Shown here: one piece after another, positions 43,913 to 54,300 of the stretch
How positions within the stretch are numbered: the stretch's first letter is position 1
Layout of the letters: every line of letters starts with the position of its first letter
Origin: Kalmusia sp. IMI 367209
Taxonomy: Eukaryota > Ascomycota > Dothideomycetes > Pleosporales > Didymosphaeriaceae
Direction: 5' to 3'
Assembly: GCA_027946365.1 (NCBI GenBank)
Contig: JAPEUQ010000002.1
Coordinates: 3,410,001-3,474,000, forward strand
DNA length: 64,000 nt
Translations under genes and position numbers: made by a program
The notes under the pieces: generated by a model
What the model was told of the DNA's origin: nothing
Database searches by the model: none
Seen by the model: only the letters and a program-made list of their open reading frames with translations

Positions 43913-45479
43913 TTGCAGGTTAAGGCAACTAGGAGATCTTGTCTTTCGGTTCTCAAGTGTATACCTCAAAAGAACGTGAATTCAATTGGGTTTGCGATCA
44001 GATAGCTTTGCGGTACTGTCCTTCTTAAGCTCCGCAAACCCCGCACAGATGGGGCATCGGCCTCATGGAGCTCTATTATCTGAGGTCCCAAGCGGCGCCA
44101 ATCCTTCGTCAGCGCAGGCGTCTGATTCCTTGGCTATACGCCCATCCGTGGTATAGTGGCTGTGCCACTCTTGTCTGCACGATGCACGTCTATCAAAGCG
44201 TGATAGCTATACGCCGGCAGTACCCTGAAGCGGATACCCTATCAAGCGGATGTGGACTGATGTCCAGTCCGCATGATTGTTTTCCAGCGGATCCGCAACG
44301 ACGTCGGGTCCGCGAAAAGGGTTCTTCTTCATGATTGGCGTAAGAAAGCGGATGTCATGGATTACGTCCCGGAACTATGGATCGAAGTAACACCCTGATT
44401 TAGCGACTCAATAGGACACGCAGTTGCAGAGCGGAGAGGCACACTGGCAATTCTCCACCTCAGACGTGCGTGCCACGAATGGAGCAAGGTTTGTGCAGCA
44501 GCAAGGTACGTCAGCTCCACTCCCTGGAAACTTTCATCCGGGCAAATTACGGTAAACACTGGGATTAGCTATAGCTATAGGAACAAATGCCCGGATGTGA
44601 AGGGCTCAACTCGAGAAGCAAGTCCAGGTTGTGATGCCGATCAATAATGATGTGAATTGTTTAGACTGACAGGTGCTCTGCTGGTGGTCAGTCTCATTCA
44701 TAGCTCGTCAAAAAATACGACCCAGCACAGACAGCTATGCCAGTAGCGGGATGCGGGGTTAGCTGCTTATATGGGGCTAACTTGCCGTGCCGTCCCAGGC
44801 ATACGTAGGTCACTGGGCATAGGTAGCAACTATGGATTGGTATCTGACCAGAAGGATGTGGGGTGCAGTAGCTGCGGAGAACTTCGAACAAGGTGCCGCC
44901 TGTGCAAGGGTCGCCGGGCGAGCCTTAGCGAGCGGGGGTGCAAAGTGCGGGGGGTCGAACTTAACCAGCTGCACCCTGATAGCCTCTATAGTGCACAACG
45001 ATGTTCGAAACGATAGCCTGACCGATTGTCTTGACTCTGAGCGGATCCGCGAACTCGACTCGAGTCAATCGATCCTTTGTCGTACTCTAGATGTCGTTTT
45101 CCAAAAGAAAATCCATCGTCCCCAGCCGTAGCCCCCAATGCCTGTCTTATTTCAGTAAGCATGCCTTGCACGTTGGTCCAGACTGCCTGCAGCAAGCTTC
45201 TTGCAGTTGTCCCACATAGCAATTTGAGGAACCAAGAGATCGGAAGCGGGGTCCAAAGGCAACCGAAGACGATCCTTGTTGTTGCAAAATGCCCTGCTGG
45301 GCGAAACGTTCTATTGAAAGTATCTTTGGTGTTTTCCCGACACCCGAAATACAGTGGGTATCTGACAATGAGCGCGTCCCTTATCCGAGTAACGCCGTGC
45401 TGATGCTTTTGAGAGTGGAGAAAGGAAAGCGAGACACAATCGCCAAACAAAAAATAAAACGGAAGCAATACGATCCGAT
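43913..45479. other. 1.57-kb region upstream of alcohol oxidase
   Basis: This spacer lies between the alcohol oxidase start and the alternative oxidase stop. Several overlapping frames exist (largest 44986-45468, minus) but none has family features or splice logic. The notable content is the GCGGAY cluster at 44230-44353 and a second copy of the palindrome GCGGATCCGC at 45041-45050. Confidence 0.5.
44230..44353. promoter_or_regulatory. Cluster of GCGGAY half-sites upstream of alcohol oxidase
   Basis: Seven GCGGAT/GCGGAC half-sites in both orientations lie at 44230, 44246, 44267 (reverse), 44287 and 44291 (the palindrome GCGGATCCGC), 44308 (reverse) and 44348. That is 318-441 bp upstream of the alcohol oxidase ATG. 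CGG triplets in direct, inverted and everted arrangement are the classical binding units of Zn2Cys6 activators, so this is a candidate upstream activating region. 44246-44272 also forms an imperfect palindrome. Confidence 0.5.
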
Positions 45480-46761
45480 CTAGATGATGTCGCTACGCTC
45501 CCATCCGGTGGGTCGTTGGAATTTGAGGTCTTTGCTCGGATGCGGCTTCGTGTCATCCTTGTATTCGCTGACGTAGGGGTTCGGGTCCTTGACTTGGTCA
45601 AGATTGCCCAAAGTGTGATTGACTTCTCGGTGCTTGCTTTCGTCGGCGCGAACTGTGGAGGATTAGCAAATGCTAGACGTGAAACCGATAGACAATACAT
45701 ACTGTACAATAGGAGGTCCCGCATTGAACGGTGTCCTTCGGGCATGTGCCAGTAATCAATCGCGATCTGAGGGGCCTGGAGCTTCTCCCACTTAGGGAGT
45801 CGACCGGCATCAAGGTCCTTGATCTGGCGCGTGTATGTAAGGACAGCTTCTTCCTCTAGGTATCCGACGAAACGGTGAACGGTACGTGGGCTGAGCAGGT
45901 ATGCAAAGAAGAGTGCATTGCACCATACTCCCTGGGCACCGAGTACTGATCAAGTTAGCAAAGATCTCAAGATCCTGGACCTGTTTCTGGACTGACCCAT
46001 GAAGCGCATAAACCAGCCTGGCTCGCTCATCTTGAGGAAGGTGAGGAGATGCATGCGCTCATTGTAGCTCTCCTCGAGCAGGCTTTCGATCCTAGAAATT
46101 CGTTTAGAGAGAACCAAAGTAGATATACAAGTCATGCTGACCAGCCATTGTCTCTCTTCATCCGACGCATGGAGTGGAGATGTCTAATCATGCCCGCGAC
46201 CATGCCTGGCACGCCAGCGACCGACTCGAGGAACACGTTCCGTATCATGTATTTCTCCTCGGTCATTGCGTACTTCTTCCTCGCCGCCTCCGGGTCCTTC
46301 TCGTTTAGCGCCACAGCTTTCTCGTGCTTGTATCCCGTTGCGAAATCCAAGCCCCATCGAAGCACCTTGACGGCGAAGAGGGCAACTTTGTCAGAACGGG
46401 TTTCGGCTTCACGATGAGCTACGACGACGCTCTCCATCCCGTCATAGGAATAAACTTGGGTAGGTTAGTAAGGTTAGTGTTACAGCGCGAGTTGAACTCA
46501 CTGGGATGTGGCCATGCGGACGGTGTCTTTCGAACTTTGTCAGTCTCTGTCTGGGGGAAAGAACTCGTCAATCTTGGAAGACTTTGGGGATGTTGAGAAT
46601 TGGCGCTCGGGCGATGAGGTGAGCTGAATGTGATGGACGGCAACAAAGGTCGGCCTCAGCCCAACCCCGGAAGCTTTCAAGCCATTGAAGGTCTTGAGGA
46701 ATTGGGAAGAAGCCTGCTTCGAGGCCCTTGATCCGTGTGTTGCTACTTTGGTGGATATCAT
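45480..46761 (-). CDS. aod-1: Mitochondrial alternative oxidase, one frameshift in exon 1
   Basis: Five exons, right to left: 46502-46761, 46142-46454, 45997-46091, 45703-45945 and 45480-45652. The diiron-oxidase core is clear: [50 protein letters not shown] and [12 protein letters not shown] contain the expected Glu/His ligands. The enzyme passes electrons from ubiquinol to O2 at the inner mitochondrial membrane, bypassing complexes III and IV. Exon 1 begins [18 protein letters not shown] and runs to [17 protein letters not shown], a good presequence, but then goes out of frame; exon 1 is one base too long for the downstream phase, and the excess maps to the G5 run at 46553-46557. With it ignored the protein is 360 aa, the normal length. 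A minus-strand TATAAAA lies about 125 bp upstream. Symbol follows Neurospora usage. Confidence 0.9.
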
Positions 46762-46832
46762 AGGGTAGGAGCTGGTGTATTGTTGACTAGTGGGTTGGTA
46801 TAGCAGTTAAAGGCTGAGTAATACCTGTGTCT

Positions 46833-46862
46833 GTGAGGGTGAGTGAGGGTGAGTGAGGGTAA
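46833..46862. repeat. Short tandem repeat in the alternative oxidase promoter
   Basis: Three near-perfect copies of a 10-bp unit (GTGAGGGTGA/GTGAGTGAGG register) lie roughly 70-100 bp upstream of the alternative oxidase ATG. Confidence 0.6.
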
Positions 46863-46883
46863 GTAGCTGAGGCAAGAATCGGG

Positions 46884-46890
46884 TTTTATA
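46884..46890 (-). promoter_or_regulatory. Putative TATA box of alternative oxidase
   Basis: TATAAAA on the minus strand, about 125 bp upstream of the ATG at 46761. Confidence 0.45.
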
Positions 46891-48005
46891 AGATCAAAGG
46901 GTCGTTATTGACGACAAATGCTCTAGAGCATCGATAACCACTCGGGATCCCGCTCAGTCATACACAGGGGGCGCAGCTTGGTCGAGGTGCCAGTGCAGGC
47001 GCCGCCGGCAAGCGATGGCAGAAGCACAGGCCTGAAACGGCTTCTTCGTGCTACGCGGGATCCATCAGTGGAACCAACAGAAACTTGCGCGGGTCTCGTG
47101 CATTGGAAAGGCTGAAGGTGACGGTTCCTCGCACGAAAACCGACCGGAACAATGCGCCAAGCATCGGAGTCATGCTTTGTCAACGCCGCCATTCCAGACA
47201 GAAGGGCATCAAAGCGAGCATTCTTCCAGCCCTGAATTGACCTGGAGACACTTAGTCTCAACATTCAAAGATGGTAGCTTGCCATTCAAGATGAGAGAAT
47301 AGAATTCTGTGACCGGCTAGTGTGTCCCATGCAGATGTGGGCTGGAGTTCAGCTCTGCAAGCCAATCTTGGGTTCCGAAAAATAATCGGGCGGTGTCTCG
47401 GTGACTCGCCTTCGTTATCCCCACCGGTAGGGCTGAAGGCTACGGGATCCCACCTCAAGTCGCCGAACTCAACTTGTGCACTACGCAACACTACCTTTAG
47501 GAATCTGCTCATGTTGCCGGAAACGTTCGCTAGAGTCAATGGGGTAATCTCTCACGCCTATGGCAAACTCACATCCTTGGTGCTCACAAAGGTTGCAACG
47601 CCGAGCATTTAGCAAGCTTATTTCATCGCATCGCATCGAGCACCCTAATCAATGACTTCCTTTGCTTACACTAGAGTACCGAAGGAATTAATTTTACCCT
47701 CACATAGGAGGGATGCATTTAATGACTAAGATGCACTAGATCCTGAAGCAGCCATGCATGAATTTATTCTCGCAATGCTGCATACAGCGTATTTCCGCGG
47801 TAACATGAGATATACAAGTGCTATCGCATGCCCAAAGAAGATGATCTCTTCGTGCGTTCTGAATGATAAGGTGACTACTTGGACAATGTTCATGAGCAAA
47901 AAAGGTCAAATTAACATTGACTATGGTTTATTTGGCGGCATTGACTGTCATTTTAGTGACGCATCGTGCCGTTTCGAATAGTATAGGCTCTTCCCAGCAT
48001 GCCTT

Positions 48006-48476
48006 TTACTGGACATTGAAGCTCCCCTCCCCGGACTTGGTCGAGATGTCGGATTGCTCCACGCCGTTCACACTGGCAGCAGACGGGCCTTTGTTGAGGT
48101 GCTGGACAAACTCCTTGATCGCGTCTGCAGAGCCCTGCGCTTCTCCTTGGACCTATCATGGATCAGTCTTGCTCTATTGAGGATCATGTTAAGTCATACA
48201 GTGCCATCGGACACGTTGGTCACGAATCCTGTAAGTCCGAGGTTCTTGGCTTGCTTGCTGGTAAATGACCTGGCGCAGGACGTTAGGTTTGTACTGTTGG
48301 GCCCGAATGCTCGTACCGGAAGTTCACGCCTGTCTGCATGAGCACACAATGTTGGGTTTCTGTTCAGGACAACGTGTACTTACCCTGCACCTCGCCGTCA
48401 ACTTTGAAGGAAATCTAGTTGGGATCAGCACGGCGACCAGTTTGCTGATGCAATGACTTACACGCTTGTCGCTCAT
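48006..48476 (-). CDS. Acylphosphatase encoded by five very short exons
   Basis: Exons right to left: 48462-48476, 48384-48414, 48317-48329, 48200-48269 and 48006-48152, sum 276 nt, 91 aa; all five phases close and all introns are GT-AG. The product begins MSDKRISFKVDGEVQGVNFR. QGVNFRSF matches the acylphosphatase phosphate-binding loop with its catalytic Arg, and GLTGFVTNVSDGTVQGEAQG supplies the second catalytic residue (Asn) and the family's second signature. HLNKGPSAASV completes the ferredoxin-like fold. Acylphosphatases hydrolyse acyl phosphates such as 1,3-bisphosphoglycerate in the cytosol. Exon 3 is only 13 nt. No single exon is long enough to be seen as an open frame, so an automatic ORF scan would miss this gene. 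Confidence 0.9.
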
Positions 48477-49088
48477 TCTGGCAGTCCTGGTAAAGAAGCG
48501 TCTCATAAACTAGGTTGCCTGTTTGCTAGGATTTTTTGGCCCTGTGGAAGACATGACAGCTCCAGTGGAGTAGCGCAGTACTGGAGAAACCGCATGCAGG
48601 TGCCCGACGTCATTCTGAACGGCGCGCCACCCGTGACAGCCCTACGGCTGCTGGCGTGAAGGGGACACGCTAACCCGACCCCTGGCCCGCGGCGGGGCTG
48701 TCCGCGAGTACCAAGGGTTTCATCGAGTGATGCGTGCGCCGCAACGAAGACGTATTTGCTGCTGAAGCTGCGCAAGCTGCGTCGGCCAGCTATGGGCTGG
48801 GCGCAGTCGCGAAAGCGGTGCGTCGGATGGCGGTTTGCTAGTGGCGGGCCGGGGGGGACAGCTGTTCGCTCGCGTTGTTGACTTCGCGTCTCCTGAACTT
48901 ACTGTACTGAGACAATAATTGAAACCAATCTCCACTGCCGCCGCCTAGCAACCACTTCTTCCTCCGCGCTCTCGCCTCATGGGCTTCGGAGATGATCACT
49001 AACCAACTCCCTTGCCTCCAGACACTCTCCAGCACCGCGAAACCCGCTGCAGCATCGTGCATAACCGTCACACCGTCCGCATCTAGCC
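48477..49088. other. Divergent promoter region
   Basis: This 612-bp spacer lies between the acylphosphatase start and the unknown conserved gene. GC-rich, with a G6 tract near 48850. No gene or clear core promoter element seen. Confidence 0.5.
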
Positions 49089-50600
49089 ATGGAGACGACC
49101 CCCTCTCCTCCGCCTGAGCGATCCACCTCGCCAGAGCCATGGGTGTCGCCCTCACTCGCGCTCAACGCTGTGCCGCCTCTCGACCGCTCCGTCTCGACTG
49201 CTTCCACCATATCGTCGATTTCGGGAAGATCGGCGAGCTCGAGGCTCTCGGATAGCGGCATACCTGGCAGGAGGCGGGGCTACATCCGACCAGAAGGGAC
49301 GCAATTCTCGCAGTCGGCGAAGAATCGGGAGAGTGTCATGAACCTGGGGACCATCTCGCACTTGCAGTACTATTTTGCTCGAACCGGCCTGCTGGACGAG
49401 GCTACAGGCAGAGTAGCGAAGAAGCGCAAGAATGGCTCCAGGACGGCCAGTGGGTCGGAACGCCCGCTCTCAGACATTGAAGGGGACATGTCTGGACTCA
49501 CGCTCTCCGCCGTGGACCAGCTAGGCGAGGGATTTGTAGAGTCTCCTATCGATGACAACGCCTCTGTGAGCTGGGACGAGAACGAACCCGTTATGCTCCC
49601 ACCCACGGTCAGCACATACAAGAACACGCCCGTCTACGTACCTCCACCGCCTGACATGTCGATCCTCCGCCGCGAACTCCGTGAATCGCTCGAAGAGAGC
49701 GCGAAACACCTGCAAGAGCTTGAGAAAGGCTTCCACAACGGGACTGCAGCAGACGCCAACTTCGGCGAGGTACTTGGAGGGCGACAGTCTGCAGAAGCAC
49801 CCGGATGGCATCAGATCCAGGGCCTGAACCTACTCGACGTTACGACGCTCGCGATCCGGGCTGCAAAGAACTATTACACCGCACACGAAGACCCTCAAAG
49901 ATTGTACGCCATCAAATCAGAACGGAAGATACGCAAGGAGCTCTACGATGTACTCGAAGTGTTGAAGCGTCTGGCTATCCGCAACTTTGCCAACGGCGTG
50001 TCGCCGTCTGAGACTGCAAGCATCAAAGAATGGGTCGAGGACATCGGGACACTATTAGACACTGAAGAAGAAAAGGAGCGCGCAGAACATGAAGAAAGGG
50101 AGAACTGGTCATGGCGCGCGGGTGACTGGACGGGGAAAGAGAGGGAACGGGAGCTGCTGTTCTTGAAGTCGTTTGACACCGGTCCAGACACGCTGCCCGA
50201 GTGGACGAGCCCAGAGGGTGCGGAGCTGCCCACGCCGTTTCTCGCCGCTCTACAAAATGGGCTGCGCCTCGTTCACCTGCATAACGCCCTCGTCAAAAAG
50301 TCGCGACGACAATTCGAGGAGATCAAACAGTACCACACCGATACTGCAAAACCATACCGATGCGCTGACAATCTGCGCTACTGGGCCAAAGCAGCCGAAC
50401 TACGCTGGGATGTCAAGCTGGATGTAGATGTTATGGGTGTAGTGCAGGGCACCGACGACGACGCCTGGAGGAAGTTTGATGCTGCGCTCCTGAAGTGGTG
50501 CCAGGGCGTTCGCGAAGAAATCATCAAGGAGTGGAAGCAACAGAAGAGCCAGACCAAGGCGCCCACTCTTCAGATCGACACGGATTATGAGCTCTCGTAG
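49089..50600 (+). CDS. Conserved fungal protein of unknown function
   Basis: Intronless, 503 aa. The N-terminal ~75 residues are Ser/Pro-rich and disordered (METTPSPPPERSTSPEPW). Then follow conserved-looking blocks: ESVMNLGTISHLQYYFARTG, VYVPPPPDMSILRRELRES with a short coiled coil, LNLLDVTTLAIRAAKNYYTAH, SERKIRKELYDVLEVLKRLA and a C-terminal helical block ending QYHTDTAKPYRCADNLRYWA. No signal peptide or membrane span. The pattern is that of a single-copy ascomycete protein conserved across genera, but I know no function for it and see no catalytic motif. Confidence 0.75.
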   Translation: METTPSPPPERSTSPEPWVSPSLALNAVPPLDRSVSTASTISSISGRSASSRLSDSGIPGRRRGYIRPEGTQFSQSAKNRESVMNLGTISHLQYYFARTGLLDEATGRVAKKRKNGSRTASGSERPLSDIEGDMSGLTLSAVDQLGEGFVESPIDDNASVSWDENEPVMLPPTVSTYKNTPVYVPPPPDMSILRRELRESLEESAKHLQELEKGFHNGTAADANFGEVLGGRQSAEAPGWHQIQGLNLLDVTTLAIRAAKNYYTAHEDPQRLYAIKSERKIRKELYDVLEVLKRLAIRNFANGVSPSETASIKEWVEDIGTLLDTEEEKERAEHEERENWSWRAGDWTGKERERELLFLKSFDTGPDTLPEWTSPEGAELPTPFLAALQNGLRLVHLHNALVKKSRRQFEEIKQYHTDTAKPYRCADNLRYWAKAAELRWDVKLDVDVMGVVQGTDDDAWRKFDAALLKWCQGVREEIIKEWKQQKSQTKAPTLQIDTDYELS

Positions 50601-51373
50601 CCAACTTCTCAGCCGATCGATAGCACATCAGCAGTAGCTTATCCCCTTCTCTGTTCATCTTTTTCACCACCTTACCCCCTTACATACGCACGAGGCATCC
50701 GAGTTGACGAATCTTCTCATTGGCAGTTGGATTGGATACCACATTTTTCTTCTTCCAGATTGAAGCCAGTCTGTCTTTGTTTCACTGTTTCCTTCTACCA
50801 GAGCGATACCAGCGATCATCTGCGCTAGATACCCCATCATCGTGTTACCAATTTGCATCTATAGCACATAGCGGCGGACTGTACGAGCCCGCGGAATAGA
50901 TTTTAATCTCGTTTGCAACTGCAGTGTTTAATGATATCCACATGATGAATCGAACATGTGTGTGGGCCGCGTAGGAATGTTTGAGATTAACTAGGGCGGC
51001 TTCTAGAAGCTAGGATGGGCTTGCAATCTCGCGGCCAGGGGGCGGCGGTGAGCATTGACGCCCATGAGACGCCACATGTTCTGTCGCAAGGGCAGCAACT
51101 GTGCGCAAGTGTGCTATACGTCTGCTGTGATATGATCAAGTGGTCGACGCTGCAAGACACCTACGATAGCTTCTCCACCACTGCAGTAGCGTTGTTGACA
51201 TTGGCGGTGGAACGACAACAAATACGGCGAGACACGCGCACCGGACGCGCCCCCGTAATCAAACGAGCTGCACAACATCGTCCTTTACATCCAACCCCGA
51301 TAGCGACGGCGCGCTCGCAGTCACCCAAAGCACACCCTCTCGAGCGCTGCGCTCATTTTCGAGCGATGGTCCG
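50601..51373. other. Intergenic region
   Basis: This 773-bp spacer between two tandem plus-strand genes holds the 3' UTR on the left and the KAR9 leader on the right. No gene seen. Confidence 0.55.
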
Positions 51374-54300
51374 ATGAGCTCCATAACATCGCCGGCCCAA
51401 ACCCCGCCTGCGACCAGTGCTCCTGCCTCCGCCTCGTCTGCTGAGGTGGCAGCCCGCTCGTCAACACCGCTGCAACGCCCATCCCCATCTCCCGCCCGCA
51501 GCACCACCGCTTCTTCCTCGCCCCGGCCCGAGTCCGCTCTCGATAGCAGCACCAAGCTTGCGAGAAACGTGTCGCCGGGCCTGCTGGCCCGCATGAAATT
51601 CCTGAACCAGAACCAGGCACCCGAACCTGCCCGTGGTTTCTCTCCTGCACAGATCGGTCGTATCGCCGAACATAAGATCCGCGAGCTCGACGAATTCCAC
51701 AAGGACCGCCGCAACTTCCACATCGAACGCAGAGGCACAGCCTGGAGCGGCACGGGCAGCCAGGTCGGAACGCCGCTCATACCCCAGCTCACGGGCGAGA
51801 GTGTGCCGGCCCTGGCCATGGACACCAGCCCGCCGTCTAGCTTCGAAAGCAACCGCAGCAGCTTCGTGAGCACCAGCGACAAGGTCCTGCCCTCCGACTC
51901 CGAGGCCGGCGACCTGAACGAGGACACGCAAAAGTACCGCCTTCCCGACATCACCAAGACGAAGAGCCTCTCGCGAACCCTCACCGAGACGGAGGCCAGC
52001 AGCGACACCGAGCTTGGGCGGCCACCCACCCCGCCGCCCAAGGACACGCCGCCTGCCGTCGAGGAGTCGGTGCTGGACAACGGGAATGGCATCGACGTCG
52101 AGGCCTACTTCCACCAGCGCCACTTTTCCCGCGCCAACTCCATCTACACCCTATCCCGCGCAAGCTTCACCAACCAGATCCAGCAACTAACCTCCATCAA
52201 GCTCCCGCCGCCCGACTCACTCACCTCCGAGATCCGCGCGCTCTCCTCCTCAACGGCTGCCGGTCGGGCGTTGCACAGTGCCGCCAACAGTATAAAACAA
52301 TGGATGGCCAAGGCAGCCGAGGTTCTCAGTGGGCTCGACGCCGAGGACGATGTGGAATGGGCTGCTGCTGCCGGTCGCGAAGGGCTAGAAGAGGTGGACG
52401 CTGCCATTGGCAAGTTCGAAGGCTTGGTCAACGTGTACATCACCGCCATTGAAGATCTCCAAGCCCGAGACGATATTGCTTCGCTGCCTAGCCGAGATCT
52501 CACCACACTGGTAGTACAGATGGAGGACGTGGTAACCAACTGGTCCAAGATCAAGAAGACTCTCAAGGGTATCAAGTCGCAAGTGGAGATCGCCATGGAG
52601 TGGGAAGAGCTCTGGAACACTGTCTTGGGAGAGATTGGATTCGAGATCGAGAACCTCAGCCGACTGGTGTTTGAGATGGAGGAACGACGGCACCGTGCCA
52701 TCAGCGATTCTGTCGCAGAGTCTGCCGAGAAGTTTGACATTGCAGACTTAGAGACCATTGTTGAAGAGACCCCTCGTCAGCAAGCGCGCGAGCAGGCGAG
52801 ACTGCAGAACAACCGGTTCAGCATGCCGGTGCCGCCCACGCTCTCTATCATGTCTCCCGTATCCCCCATCCCCCAGATCGAGCAGGAAAATTCTCGCCTC
52901 CTCGCTTTGTTTGCAAAATTGCAGCCATTGCGCGCCTCCCTCGATTTTCTGCCCATGCGGCTACAGCATTTCCAGATGCGCGCTAGCAAACTATTTCCTT
53001 CTGCATGCGACGAACTGACGAGGCGGAAAGACCAGCTCGAGAAGTTGGAGAAAAAGCTTGAAGCTGACGCTGATGCATTGAGGGAAGAACTCGGTGAAGA
53101 CAAATGGGTGCACAGTTTTCGGCAGGCCGGGAGCAAAGCGATTGCAATGTACGACTCGCTAATGAAGAGTATACAGAGACTACGTCAAGTCCTTGATGAG
53201 GGCGATGATGAGAAGCTCGGCTCTCGTATGTCTACGTACAAAGACAAGCGCGAGCACTACCCCCCCTCAATGAAGCGTGTTCTCGAGTTGATCGATATTG
53301 AAATGAAGCACCGATCGACAGTCAATGGCGAAATCCTGCGCATTCAGCAAGACGTCCGGCAAAAGGTCTCAGATCTCGAAATTCAGATGAAAGAGATGGA
53401 CATGATCCTAGAAGAAGTGTCGTCTACCCGGAAGCTGCGCGATTCGGTGTCTACGGTTCTATCGGGTCGCACCGAAGCTTCACTAACCGGCTCCGCTATA
53501 GACACCCCGAACAGCTCGCCCGCTTCGAGTATCATCATGAGCCGGAAAAGCAGCGAGTATGGCACAATCACTCCGGTCGGGAAGAATTCACGTCAGCCAA
53601 GTGCATCCAGCACAAAGTCTGCTTTATCGTCGAGTCGTCGGCTGTCCAGCCTTCCTCTGGCTACGAATACCACTGGGCGCAGGTCTATTACGTCGTCTCG
53701 ACTAGAGGCTCTCGCCACACCTGCACATCCTCCGCGATCCATGTCTAGTACTCCAACGCGATCGATGCGTTCGACGACACCTTCATCCGACAAACCAAGG
53801 TGGAACTCTAGCACTAACATGCGCGACACTGTAGTTGGACATAACTTTAAACCTCTGTCGTTGACCACTCCTTCGCCGCATCGAAAGGGTCCTATGACCC
53901 CTCTAAGGACATTGAGGAGTGTGTCCAGCCATTCTGCCATCCCTGTTCGTAGCCCGCTCAGTCAGGCTTCAGCGCTTTCGCCTCCTCCCTCCTCGCGCCC
54001 GGCATCCACCACCCCCGCACATTCGTCCGTCATCCGGCGTCCTCTGGCCAGCCCGATGCAGTCACCTTCCACACCAGCACGCAAAGCAGCCCAACATACC
54101 ACCCCAGTCTCGACTCTTTCTTACCGCACCCCAACCTCAGGTCGACGAGTAACAATTGCTGAAGAAGAAAGCGACGGCACTGCTACCGAGGAGAGCCCCG
54201 TGGCCCGACGAGCAGCACGCCCTGCTAGTGCCATGACGAGCCGCCGTACCAGTATGCTCCCTACGCCTAAGCACCGCACCCCTAGTGGCACGAATATCCC

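Larger units (their letters stand above)
46762..48005. other. 1.24-kb intergenic region
   Basis: Holds the alternative oxidase promoter (TATA element and short tandem repeat) and, further right, overlapping short frames without family features. No gene supported between 46930 and 48005. Confidence 0.5.

Noticed and set aside
44986..45468. 160-codon minus-strand frame between the two oxidases
   Set aside because: No recognisable motif, overlaps an equally long plus-strand frame, and lies in an otherwise non-coding promoter region.
41113..46761. A methylotrophy gene cluster
   Set aside because: Only alcohol oxidase is present; no dihydroxyacetone synthase, formaldehyde dehydrogenase, formate dehydrogenase or catalase is found in the window.
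46923..47540. Overlapping frames of about 90-113 codons on both strands
   Set aside because: No domain, no splice logic, no strand preference.
51259..52123. Large antisense frames (277 and 220 codons) over KAR9
   Set aside because: They mirror the GC-rich third positions of KAR9, lack domains, and the sense frame is continuous for 1026 codons.
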